Shown here piece by piece: positions 13,601 to 25,600 of a stretch of DNA of 64,000 nt (position 1 is its first letter; each line of letters starts with the position of its first letter). The DNA comes from Taudactylus pleione (lineage: Eukaryota; Chordata; Amphibia; Anura; Myobatrachidae): assembly GCA_031769625.1 (NCBI GenBank), contig JAUIMM010000736.1, positions 1,670,001 through 1,734,000 on the forward strand, read 5' to 3'. The notes below the pieces were generated by a model that searched no databases, was not told where the DNA came from, and was given only the letters and a program-made list of their open reading frames with translations. The translations under genes were made by a program, and so were the position numbers.

Positions 13601-16600
13601 AGCCCAAGACTGGAGGCATGTCGTAGAGCCAGGAGACAATCAGAGCTCCTTGCTGAACAGTCACAGACATTCCACAACTTACAGCGTAAATTCAATGGAA
13701 TACGGCTAGAGAGAGTACCCGCAGATGAAAAGCATCAGAACACCGTAAGCTCAGCCAAAAACAGACCAAGCAAGACCGTTGGGAGCAGAAAACCCCAACT
13801 AGAATCCATAGAATGGCAGAAACATGAGAACAAAACTCGAGAAAACCGTATTAGCGACAACTACAGGAAGCTGCAACAGTCTCAGACAGCAGAATCCCAG
13901 CACTGCGGGACATCATATAGATAAAAGTATAATGAGACCAATATACAGAGACAGAGCTGGACCTGTCCACAGACTCCTAACAAAGCAAACAAGGAGGCAA
14001 GAATCACGACCTAACAGTCGCCCTGAACCATTCTCGAGGTCCAACTACTAAAGGGTTGGTAACCAGTGGAAGGTTTAAACCATAGAAGTTGTCAACGAGT
14101 GGAGATCCCACTGGCATGAGGCAGAGGCGGATACGAGAGGATTGAGACTACAATTCCTTCCAGTGGGTCAGACGGCAGTACCACCCATCCTGTCAAACAG
14201 CAGACAACTTCCTTCATGATGGTAGAGTGTAATCAGTACCAACAACTGGCCTGAACATAGTATGAAAACACCCAGGATACCCTTAGCAGAAAAAGAGCAC
14301 GGATGCCACCTCCACCCAGGGAGAGCTACCAATATAGGGAAGTATCCCATCCGCAAGGCTAAAGCACTAGGACAACTATGAAGGTACCATTCAGGTACCT
14401 GTCAGTGTGCTGAATTATCAACAGATACTGAACAGGAAACAAACCAGGCCCCCTGTATGGAACATAGAGACTGTCACACTTTATAGTAAAGATGTGCATT
14501 AGCCCATAGATGTACTTCAGTCCATAACCCCAACAGATTCCAGTAGAATAGGGTCACAAATCTCAATGTTGCAATTATGCACCCACACACCAGGAAAGCT
14601 CTAAAGTGTACAGCCAACTGATTTAAAAGAGCGGAAGGCTGCTAGGACAGCAACTAGGGTGCATAAGAGAGAACAGCAGCTATGTCAGGATGCATGAAAA
14701 AGAAAGCATCTGCCGAGGCATTAGTGGGGTAAGCCCGCTTACCTGTGAGCGACCAGAAGCCCTCTGGACGCTATGTAGGATGTCACTGACCTTATTCATC
14801 TCACAGCAAACCACCACGTCAGGTACAGAGAGTAGCCTCAGTGGCAAAGATCAATGCTCTACAGCACGGACTTCAGTCTGGAGATGCTGCAGAAGAAAAT
14901 ACTGTAGAAACTAGCAAATTGTTAATGGAGACAAGAAGGTCGTACAACAGGACGCTATACCTGAGCCTGTTCCATTAGGGATATGTATCCATATAGAGAT
15001 TACACATACCCCAAAAACGGTCTGCTAGTGTACCCTTACATTAACACTTATAATGGTGAAGTGTGTATTACGCCCACAATCTGATACAACCCAGGCCAGA
15101 CCCTGCCTATATCGACGGGTGGCCCTAGGCCTCATGTAAATTAACTAAATAAGCCATGAGGATGGAGTAGATCCTGGATTCTCTATGTACTGATAGGAAA
15201 TGTACCCAAGTGACCTACAGATACCTATTGTAGTGAGATATGCGACAAGACAATAATATAAGGTACCAGAATCGATACCGAGAAAGGTACCTGTACATAG
15301 ACATAGAATGCGTTAATTATCCCAAGTAAAGAAGAGATATATCCGTAGTGATAACGCCAGTCAGGGGCAAAAACAGATTTCTCCAATTATTAGGAAAATT
15401 CATACAAGGAACGGGAATATATCAGTATATATACACATTCACACATATAAACATAGCTGCATGAAAAGGCAAACTCTCTGAAAGGAAGAGTTAGTACCGA
15501 CATAGTAAGTCACTTGTCAAACTCCTGCACCAGGAGATCCGCACGCTACATTACATATATATATATACACATATACACACATACACATATCCCGCACCAG
15601 GAGATCAGCATGCTATATCTATATATACACACATTGCATTCCTAGTGTCTTACAAGTTTGTTACTAAGTGCGCCCTAGAGTGTAGTTGTAATTAATAGGT
15701 CCCCTGAAGTGGACACTGTAGATATAGACTGATGGAAACAGGACTATAACCCGAGGCGGGTGTAAGTACATATCCTTATATACATGTGTGGACATACAGG
15801 AAGGCCCCTGGACATGTATAGAGTCCATACTAAAAGCAATGCCGTAGGAGTCTCTGACTATCCTATGTAAGCTGCAGAACATGTCTCTAATCTATAGAGC
15901 CACCATATAATATGTATGGATATAAGCGACAGCTTCTGGTAAACCCTGGCAGCTTTCCAGACGTGGAATAAGATGTATCTTAATGAATGTGGAAGTATAG
16001 GAATACCTACACATATCCATAATTATATACATAATATACACACACCACCCAATCCCTAGGGAGAGATGGTGTAAAGCGGAGTTATAGAACAAACTACCAG
16101 ATCAGGAGAGTCCAGCCTCCCATCGCAGCATCCTCTTTAAATATACTAGGTATCAGACATAAAACTGATAAGAACATATCCTACCCCTGCTTTAATGGTA
16201 AGGATAAGAAGCAATATATATATATATATATATATATAATAATATATACATATACACACACACATACATCTGTATATACACACACACATATATATATACT
16301 TAACACATACATAAATCCCTACGCGTACCTACATACAAGATTAGTAGGTGGCGATATAATTTGAAAAATATAACACGGGCAATAGTTAGAAGGAACTGAG
16401 CCCCAGGTCTAAACGCAGGGTTAGTACAAAATACAAGTATATACATACATGTGGCTTACCTCCACACAGGGAGACTACTCATGTGCCGCGCGTGGACGTC
16501 ATTCTGCTACGGTGTTGGGGCAGGAAATGTTAGCAACGTACTATCCCAGACTGATTGCGATCCTGGGACTCTTCCGTTACCGGTGTACTCGCTTTATCAG

Positions 16601-19600
16601 GTGTGCCCTTCTGGCTCCAGATGATGGAAATCAAAAGATGACCTCAGTGATGTGAGACAGCAATGCCAACCACTACAACGGCCATACGTTACTTCTTGTG
16701 TGTGCAGCCCAGCAGCTGCCGGGCATCAAAAAATTACATGAAACTCATGATTGTTCCTCTCCACGGAAATCTTAAGTAAAAGGCGAAAGATTTATTCGAT
16801 CTGAAGAGAAACCACAGTATAAGGGAATAAATAAGATATAAATCCCTATAGATGCACAGATGCATACCTTCTAAGGTAAGCACCGAAGGCTGTTGAGATT
16901 TAACATATGTGCAGCCACATATGTGCATGAGAAGAGTACGGCTCATTCTTAAGGCGAGCCAATGTGAGGCATAAGCCTGGGGATGGGACGCACCCTTGTG
17001 CTAACCTTGGGTTAAAGATATGCAATAACCGTCATTTCTGGCAGCAGCCAGAACAGTGGCCCCAACTATTTAGGCAGAGTGATCTCTGGCAGCTATAGAT
17101 GCAAGAAACACACTGCATTATTCTGTTACACATCAAGCATATTTGCCCCAGATGTTCAATGTAATAAGCCTGTCGCACCTGGAATACCCAGGCGGTCTCC
17201 CATCCAAGTACTAACCAGGCCTGGCGCTGCTTAGCGTCCAAGATCAGACGAGATCGGGCGTGTGGCCGTAGGCGCTGATAGATATGTGGTGGGCAAAGTG
17301 GCATGGACACAACCTCTATATTAGGCTGTGGCATGTTCCTCCCCGTGCTTCAGGGTGCCTGGGACCCGGACACTCACTCTATAATAGTGGCGGCGGGTCC
17401 TTTTTTTTTTTTTTTTTATTATATAATATTAAACCAGTACACTGCCCAGTTCCGTAGGGGAACTACTTGCAATATAACCGAGATGAGGCAGAGCCAGATC
17501 TCTATAAGGACTGCAGGTTAAAGTACAAACAGTTGTGCCGTTAAACCTAATAAGACCAGGTGCTGTAGGCTTAAGGAAAGAAAAAAACGGTAGAGGCCAT
17601 ATGCAAGCACAGGGAGAACATACAAACTCCAAACAGCTAGGGCGTACTGGGAATAAAACCCACAACCCTGTTAAGGGTTGCACCCCCCACACAACTCCAG
17701 AGTGAGGATGCAGGTGATGCTGGCAATAAGCCCCGGCTCCTTTTAAGGCAGGTGCATATGCTAATAATACTCCTGGAGTATGGCGGCATCTGTGCAAGCC
17801 AGCATGAAGTAGACTCTGCCCCTACTATAATAAGCGGGCGGGGCGCAAACAATGTATAGCAGGCATAAAGCGAGTGGTGGAGCGGGAATGAAATAGACAG
17901 CGCCGGTGCAATCTTCATACAAGCACCGGCGCCGCAACCCGCAGCCGAGAGCGCTGTGAATAACAGCCTCGCTCCCTGGCGGCTGTGTGCAGAAGCCAGC
18001 GCTCCTACAAGCACCAGCGCGGCAGGGAACAGCCGCGCTGAGTAGCTCCCTAAGCCCCGCCAATTGGTGCTATGTAGACTCCCTTATGGGAGTAGCGGGG
18101 CGCGGCAGGCTCCCTCCTCGTGGGGATAGAGCAGAGGGAAGATTCGGCTCTCGTGAGAGCAGCAAACAGAGCGCTGTCAGGCTCTATAAAGTAAGACAGC
18201 GCTCATCGTGCAGGGATCAGGCATGCTGCTAGGCAGCAACATTACAGACTGTCTGAACAGTCTCCCTGTACTGGTATCCGCGCTCTATGCGCGGTAGCTC
18301 CGCCCCTTGTAATAACGCTAGCGGCGTTACAGGATTCCAGGAGGGGATATACTACAGTATATGCCACATGAGCCTGGGAGGGGGCGGAGGGGCCGCAGAT
18401 TAAACTCCGTTTCCCATAAGGGGAACAGAGCTATACTTACCACTGCTGGCATCAGGGCTGCGGCTAGGCATTCGGAAGCACGGACACAGCCTCTATATTA
18501 AGCTGTGGCGTGTCCTCCCTGAGCTACTGCCAGGGTGCCTGGGACTCCGACACGCACTCTTTTTTTAGTGGTGGCGGGTCACCTGATGCCTCCATGTAGC
18601 AGGCTGACAGACGCAGTACTCTGTCAGCCTGTCCTCAATGCTTTGTGAAAGCTAGAAATTAAAATAAAGGAAAATAAAAGAAAAAATACTAAGAGTGGGC
18701 TGGAGCTCAGCCCTATGTGACCGGCTCTCTCGGGCACATTCTAAAAACTGGGGCTGATGGGGCATAGAGGGGGAGGAGCCAGTCACACTTCAGAATTATT
18801 TAAAGTGCCAGGCTCTGCTCTACCACCGTCTATACCCCACTGTCTTGAACTCCAGTGTCCCCTAGTGGATGAAGGAGAAAATGGCTATCTATGGACAGCA
18901 GCAGAAGGGAATCGGCAGAACTCCATAAGCACAGCTGAAAACAGACCAACCCGGAACGTTGGTAGCAGAGAGCCCCAACGAGAATCCATAGGAGAAGGGC
19001 TGTAACACGAGAACCAAACTCGAGAAAACCGTACCAGAGTTTAAAACCGGAAGTTGCAACAGTTGCAGACAGTAGAATCCCGGCACTGCCAGGCATAAAC
19101 AAATTATATAGATATATGTATAATTATACAGATATACAGCCATAGCCAAAAGTTTTGAGAATGACACAAGTATTGGTTTTCACAAAGTTTGCTGCTTCAG
19201 TGTTTTTTGCCCTTTTTGTCAGATGTTACTATATTACAAGCATTTCATAAGTGTCAAAGGCTTTTATTGACAATTACATTAAGTTTATGCAAAAAGTCAA
19301 TATTTGCAGTGTTGACCCTTCTTTTTCAAGACCTCTGCAATTCACCCTGGCATGCTGTCACTCAACTGCTGAGCCACGTACTGACTGATGGGCCCTCATT
19401 CTCATTCTTGCCTAATCAATGCTTGGAGATTGTCAGAACTTGGGAGTTTTTGTTTGTCAACCCGCCTCTTGAGGATTGACAATAAGTTCTCAATGGGATT
19501 CAAGGTCTGGGGAGTTTCCTGGCCATGGACCCAAAATTTCGATGTTGTGTTCCCCAAGCCACTTAAGTGATCACTTTTGCCTTATGGCAAGGTGCTCTAT

Positions 19601-22600
19601 CATGCCTGAAAAGGCACTGTTCGTCACCAAACTCTTGGAGGATGTTTTGGTAGCGTTCTTTATTCATGGCTGTGTTCTAAGCCAAGGGAGTGGGATCACT
19701 CACAATTTTGCCTGAGAAGCAACCCTACACAAATGGTCTCAGGAAGCTTTACTGTTGGCATGACACAGGACAAAGACTGAGTGCTGGTGTTTCATGAAGG
19801 GCAGCAAAGAAGCCACTTCTCTCCAGGAAAAACATCAGGGACAGACTGATATTCTGCAAAAGGTACAGGGATTGGATTGCTGAGGACTGGGGTAAAGTTA
19901 TTTTCTCTGATGAATCCACTTCAGATTGTTTGGGGCATCTGGAAAAACGCTTGTTCGGAGAAGGAAAGGTGAGCGCTACAGTCAGTCCTGTGTCATGCCA
20001 ACAGTAAAGCATCCCGAGACCATTCAAGTGTGGGATCACTAACAATTTTGCCTAAGAACACAGCCATGAATAAAGAATGGTACCAAACATCCTCCAAGAG
20101 CAACTTCTCCCAATCATCCAAGAACAGTTTGGTGACAAACAATGCCTTTTCCAGCATGATGGAGCACCTTGCCATAATGCAAAAGTGATAACTAAGTGGC
20201 TCGGGGGAACAAAACATCGAAATTTTATGTCAATGGCCAGGAAACTCCCCAGACCTTAATCCCATTGAGAACGTGTGGTCAATCCTCAAGAGGCCGGTGG
20301 ACACACATAAACCCACAATTTCTGACAAACTCCAAGTATTGATTACGCAAGACTGGGTGGCCATCAGTCAGTATGTGGCCCAGAAGTTGATTGACAGCAT
20401 GCCACGGCGAATTGCAGAGACCTTGAAAAAGAAGGGTCAACACTGCAAATATTAACTCTCTGCATAAACTTAATGTAATTGTCAATAAAAGCATTTGACA
20501 CTTATGAAATGCTTGTAATGTTACTTCAGTATACCATAGTAAATCTGACAAAAAGGTAAAAAAGCACTGAAGCAGCAAACTTTGTGAAAACCAATACTTG
20601 TATCATTCTCAAAACTTTTGGCCATGGCTGTACAGAGTTAGAGCTGATCCTGGCCACAGGCTTCACAACAAAAAAAGTATACATGAAGGCCAAAGCCAAA
20701 TACCGAACAGTCGATCAGGACCATTCTGTAAGTCCAACTAATTAGGGGGTTTTCAACCAGCGAACGTTAGATCATAAAAGTCTCCAACGAGTGGAGATCA
20801 CACTGGGCATGAGGCAGAGTTGGCATCGAGAGGATTGAGACTACAACTCCTTGCAGAGGGTCAGACAGCAGGACAACCCATTCTGGAACAGAGGGATAAA
20901 ACAGCAACTGGAACCCTTCAACCAGTCCAGGCGAAGACCAGTGTACATGTCGCCTGGAAAAAAACAAACAATCGACCTCCGGCAACAGCGGATAGGAAAA
21001 CCACAGCAGAAAAAACCCAAACAATTTCCAATGTGAAGGAAGCGTGTGGACAGTAGCAGCTTCTGGCCCGAACATAATATGAAAACAACCGGGATACCCT
21101 AACTGTTGAGAATCACGAATGCAACAGCCACCCTAGGAGAGCAAGCCACCCAATAGGGAAGCATCCTCTACAGCGAGACTAGAGCACTAGGACAACCTGA
21201 AGATACCTCAGTATTAAAAAAAAAAAAGATCAACAGATACTGAACAGTAAAACCAAACAAAGCCTCCTGCATGGCACATTGCTGTCATAGGAACCGAACC
21301 TGTGACTGTCACACTTTAATGTAAACCTGTGCATTAGCTCGTAGATGCACCTCAGTATAAATATATATATGAAAAGGCTGGAGGCAGCCTGATGTGCTAC
21401 CGGCTCTCTCGGGCACATTTTCTAAGCTGGGGCCGACGGGGCATAGAGGGGCAGGAGCCAGTCACACTTCTAAATTAAAGTGGCAGGCTCTACTCTGCCA
21501 CCGTCAATACCCCACTATCTTTAGCTCCAGTGTCCCCTAGTGGATGAAGGAGAAATTCCTTTCTCCGAATTCCATGGGGGACACTGGAATCACACTCGGT
21601 ATAGCATGATTTGATTTGAGCTTGGCTCCTCCCTCTCTATAGCCCACCTGACCTTCAGTTATTTCTATCCAAGCCCAAGTAGGAGAGGAGGAGTAACTGT
21701 AGGGCAAAAGCCCACAACAAAGAGAACAACTGAACAAAGATCAAACATAACTTAAACAAGGAGGCTGAAAGCAACAGCGTACAGTGTCCCCCAAAAAATT
21801 TGGAGAAAGATTTTACTGGCAAGTACAAAAAATCGGGTTTTATCCATCAACCATGGGGGACACTGGAATCACACCAAGCAGTTCCCAAGGGAGGCAAACG
21901 CTGAGGATGGACAAAATACCCTACGCCAAAAACTAACCTCCCTGGAAACAATGGTGTCAAATCGATTTTACAAAAGGTATACATGGTGACAGCCCCGCAC
22001 AACTGAGCAACCGACTCCCCATGCCGTGCAGCCCACAACGCAACTACCAACCGAGTTGAGCAAGCGGAAACCCAGGAAGGCACAGACTGTCCATGGGCAG
22101 CATAAGCTTGAGAGAAGGTATATACAGATCAAAAAGTCTGCTTTGAAGCAGGTCACCCCCATTTTGTGTCGTCATGAATCACAAATAGGTCAGACTGCAG
22201 TGAGGAATCGCTACCACGAAAAACTGGAACCACGATAGGCTGGTTTATGTAAAGCCGCAAAACCACTTTTGGTTCTGCCCCTTCATCGTGGAACACTAAA
22301 TAAGGAGGACGACACTGCAAGGCCCAGAGTCCCGAAACTCGCCGTGCTGAAGCAATAGTCAAAAGAAAAAGCATTTTTACAGGTGACATACTTCAATGCC
22401 GCCGATTCAAGCGGTGCAAAGAATCCGATTGAAGAAAACTAAGCACAATGTTTAGGTCCCATGGAGCTGTAGGAGGTAAAAATGGGGAATGCAAATGGAG
22501 CACCCCCTGCAAGAAAGTCTGCACTTCCGACGGCAAGGCGGCGCTGGAAGATGATAGACAATGCCGGGACCTGGTCCTTCAGAGAGCCCAGACGCAGTCC

Positions 22601-25600
22601 TGTGTCAAGACCCCGCTGAAAAATCAGAAAGACATGAAAAACAGAAGAAGGAAAAGTGCTGTTCACACCAAGCAACTTACGTTTGCCAAATGCAGTGGTA
22701 GTTAGCAGCGAACATCTGTTTTCTAGCCCTGAGCATGGTTGGAATAACCACCTCAGACTGAGGCACCAAAGTGAGCCCTCCCTGCATGAGGACAGGCTCC
22801 CTCTGCAGTTCCTGTGCTCCGATAAGCATCCACGTTTGCCGTCGCTAGCCTCGCCCCTCAGCCTCCTCCAGCAGCAGCTTGAATAGACAGAGACGGAGCC
22901 AACCCACTGTTTAACAAGGCCGCCTTACTCACTTAACCTGTGGGATGGGAATGCTGCGGAGGCTTTTGAAGACCCGTCCTCTGCTAGCCAGAAGACCGGT
23001 CCTACTCATCCCTGCCAGCCCCCCCACAGCGCAGTGAAGAAGTAGTGCCTGATCACACCGCTCTCAGGGATCAGGACACTAACCTGCGCCGGCCGTCGTA
23101 GGTCCCTTGGTGTAGGCAGATTTCGGCAGCAGTCTACCCGAGGGGAAGAAAAATAAAATGAAAAGAAAAAAGAAAACCGGTTGCCCAGCAGCCGTGCATT
23201 TGGCTCCAACGGGTGCTTAGAAAAAGTGGAGGTCAGGTGGGGTATAGAGGCACTTTAAAATCATGAAGATGTCATGTAGCCCATGGTTGAAGGAGAAAGC
23301 AAATACATTGGCGATAAAGACATTAACAATGTCATCAATTAAAATTTAGAGCAAAGTAAAATTTTGTTGTCACTCACAATCTAGACAATGGCTTGGACAA
23401 ATGAGTGTAGGACTTCTGGGGGAAAAATGTATCAAACCTTCTAAAAAGGAAAGTAAAAACTGCATTGCAACCACTTAACTTCTAGCTATCATTTTATACA
23501 ATATATTTGAAAAATAATAGCTAAAAGCAGATTCCTTAGGGGCAACTACTCCTGTCCTCTCTAGGAGGTTTGATAACATTTTCACCTTTAGAGCAGGGAC
23601 ACCTGATGTGTCATGTATAATTGTGACCTGGAGTCTAACTAAGATCACATGCAAATGAACAATATAGTAGCAATAAAGGAAATGCAGATTACCCTGCACT
23701 TTTACTTGATCCATTGTTCTCATCTTCTCTCAATTTATCCTCTTTATCCCTTATCTTCGACTCTTGCTCCTTCAGCTTCTCCTCTTTTCGCTTTCGAACC
23801 CTGCCAACATGTAATGAGTTTCAATCGTGTTACACTTGTGACCAATATAGAACAGGCAATTAAACACAACAAGACTCACACAGATAAATAATTTCCTCAT
23901 TTATCTTATCTGCGGGACACTGCTAAACCTTGGGGATGTGAAGAACACTGTGGCTGGAGTAGACACTTCTGCAAACAAACTGGATTGTTGTTTTCTCACC
24001 CTTCTCTATAACATCTACTACCAACAGGACTTCAGCTTTTTTTTTTAACTTTAAACCTCATTGAGTGGGCACCTTCTCTTCAAGCTGCAGAAAAAGATAC
24101 CAAAAGTTTTTAATGTTTTATTTTCTCTTTTACCATAGTAGAGTTATCCACCATTAGGGATACAGTCGCTCACTGGGTGACATAAGCTTCTGGTGCACAA
24201 CTGCCTCAATGCTATCTCCACTTAGATGGCTTAGCACTACCTCAAGTTCAACAAACTAGAAAAACGGAGCTGGTCATCTTTTCAATGCCAAATGTTCTTC
24301 CCCTATGTCTAAGTCAATAATGTCACAATCTCTCCTGCTCCCCATGCATGCTACCTAACGGTGATCACTGACTCCGCACTAAACTTCTCTGACCACATCT
24401 AGTGCCTCGAGAAATCCTGTCACCTCCACAACATGGTCAAGGAATACTCTTTCCACTCTCTAAATTACACCAAGACCGTGGTCCATACTCAGAGTTTACT
24501 TGATTACTGCAATCGCTTCCACTCTCACCTCCATGCAATCGGTTCTCAATGCGGTGTCACGACGAATATCTCCCGCTGTGCCTGACTAGAAAGCCTGCAA
24601 TGGCCCTTTATTCTCTCCAGAACACACTTGTAACCGCTTATCCTGCCCTATAGTAAACAAAGCAAACTACTCCTCCCCTTCCTACATATCTGCAACATTA
24701 AGTGAAAGTAAAGTAGAGGTTAAAAAAAACTTTGTACGTGATATTTTGTGGGGTTGTGCACTACAGAAACTGGTGGTGTCTTACGTAAAATTAAAAAAAT
24801 ATTGTAGATCCTTGACATAGAATTTTCTTTAAAACCACAAAAAGTACAAGAGCAACACATATACACTTTCTAAAAACATAAATATAGTGTTTAAGTAACT
24901 GCTGCAGATGACAAGCCATTCTCTTTAATTGCTGTGTTACCCATCTGTTACACAAACCTGGCAGCAGCCTCTTCACGCTCTTTACGGTTCTGTTCAGCTT
25001 TCAGCTCTCTGAATTCTTGCTTAGCCTGACGCAGCTCTTCAACGCAGTCCTCAATATAGTCTCTAGTAGAAACTAGTGTAAGTAGCTTCCCAAAGAGTGC
25101 ATGAAGAATCTTCAGCTTCTCATCTAAGAAACAGTGCATGGACCATGAAATAAAATTTATGTTTTAATCACTTGTTAATTTACATACAAATAAAACTATG
25201 GTGAGAAAGACATATCTGAGGTTTGATCAACAGTATAGGGTAGTGGTTCTCAAACTCGGTCCTCAGGACACCACACAGTTCACGGATTCCAGGTCACCAA
25301 GCAGCGCACAGGTGTACTCATTACTGGAATGGGTATGTGATGCCAGCTGTCAGGTTGCCTCCTGTCAGAAAACAGACAGCGGCTTCCCCCTTTGTGCATA
25401 AACCTAACCTTCCCCCCTTAGCACCCCCCAAAAAAACCCTAACCCTGCTACACTCCCTAGACCTAACCCCCCTTCCCGCAGCTAACGCTAAGGGCACCCC
25501 AGACTTGCCTAGTCTGGGCTGGCATCCTTCAGCGTTCCAGCATCGGAATTAAGATAGGTGTCAGTATTTCAACGCCGATCTTAAGTACCTTGTCAGGATT

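Larger units (their letters stand above)
13080..18880 (-). mobile_element. DIRS-like element, full-length architecture, 5.8 kb
   Basis: Inverted terminal repeats of at least 115 bp (13131-13246 against 18748-18863) pair almost perfectly. An internal complementary region at 13424-13529 consists of the exact inverse of the right outer end (13080-13140) joined to the inverse of the left outer end (18835-18880). This arrangement is specific to DIRS elements, whose circular intermediate is primed there. The body contains no recognisable reverse transcriptase or recombinase; it has AT-rich microsatellites, a 5S-like insertion and an internal duplicate (17305-17400 resembles 18480-18580). It is probably non-autonomous and lies nested in another DIRS copy. 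Confidence 0.9.
12446..21555 (-). mobile_element. DIRS-like deletion derivative, interrupted by two insertions
   Basis: Right terminus at 12446 (aaaacagga...), internal complementary region at 12775-12881, left terminus ending at 21555 (ggatgaaggagaaa). It is split by a 5.8-kb DIRS copy (13080-18880) and a Tc1 (19137-20630). Its sequence resumes exactly where it stopped: the parts after 18880 and after 20630 align with the successive body parts of the inserted DIRS copy. Without the insertions it is only about 1.8 kb, so it lacks most coding sequence. Confidence 0.88.

Noticed and set aside
13286..13924. 212-codon plus-strand open frame
   Set aside because: It runs through the DIRS terminal region and internal complementary region, antisense to the element's coding direction; composition is low-complexity charged and no family is recognised.
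17166..17273. functional 5S rRNA gene
   Set aside because: A 12-nt deletion and box A changes, single copy, located inside a transposon.
25430..25446. telomere-like aaccctaaccct
   Set aside because: Only two units within an insertion in a MITE; too short to mean an interstitial telomere.
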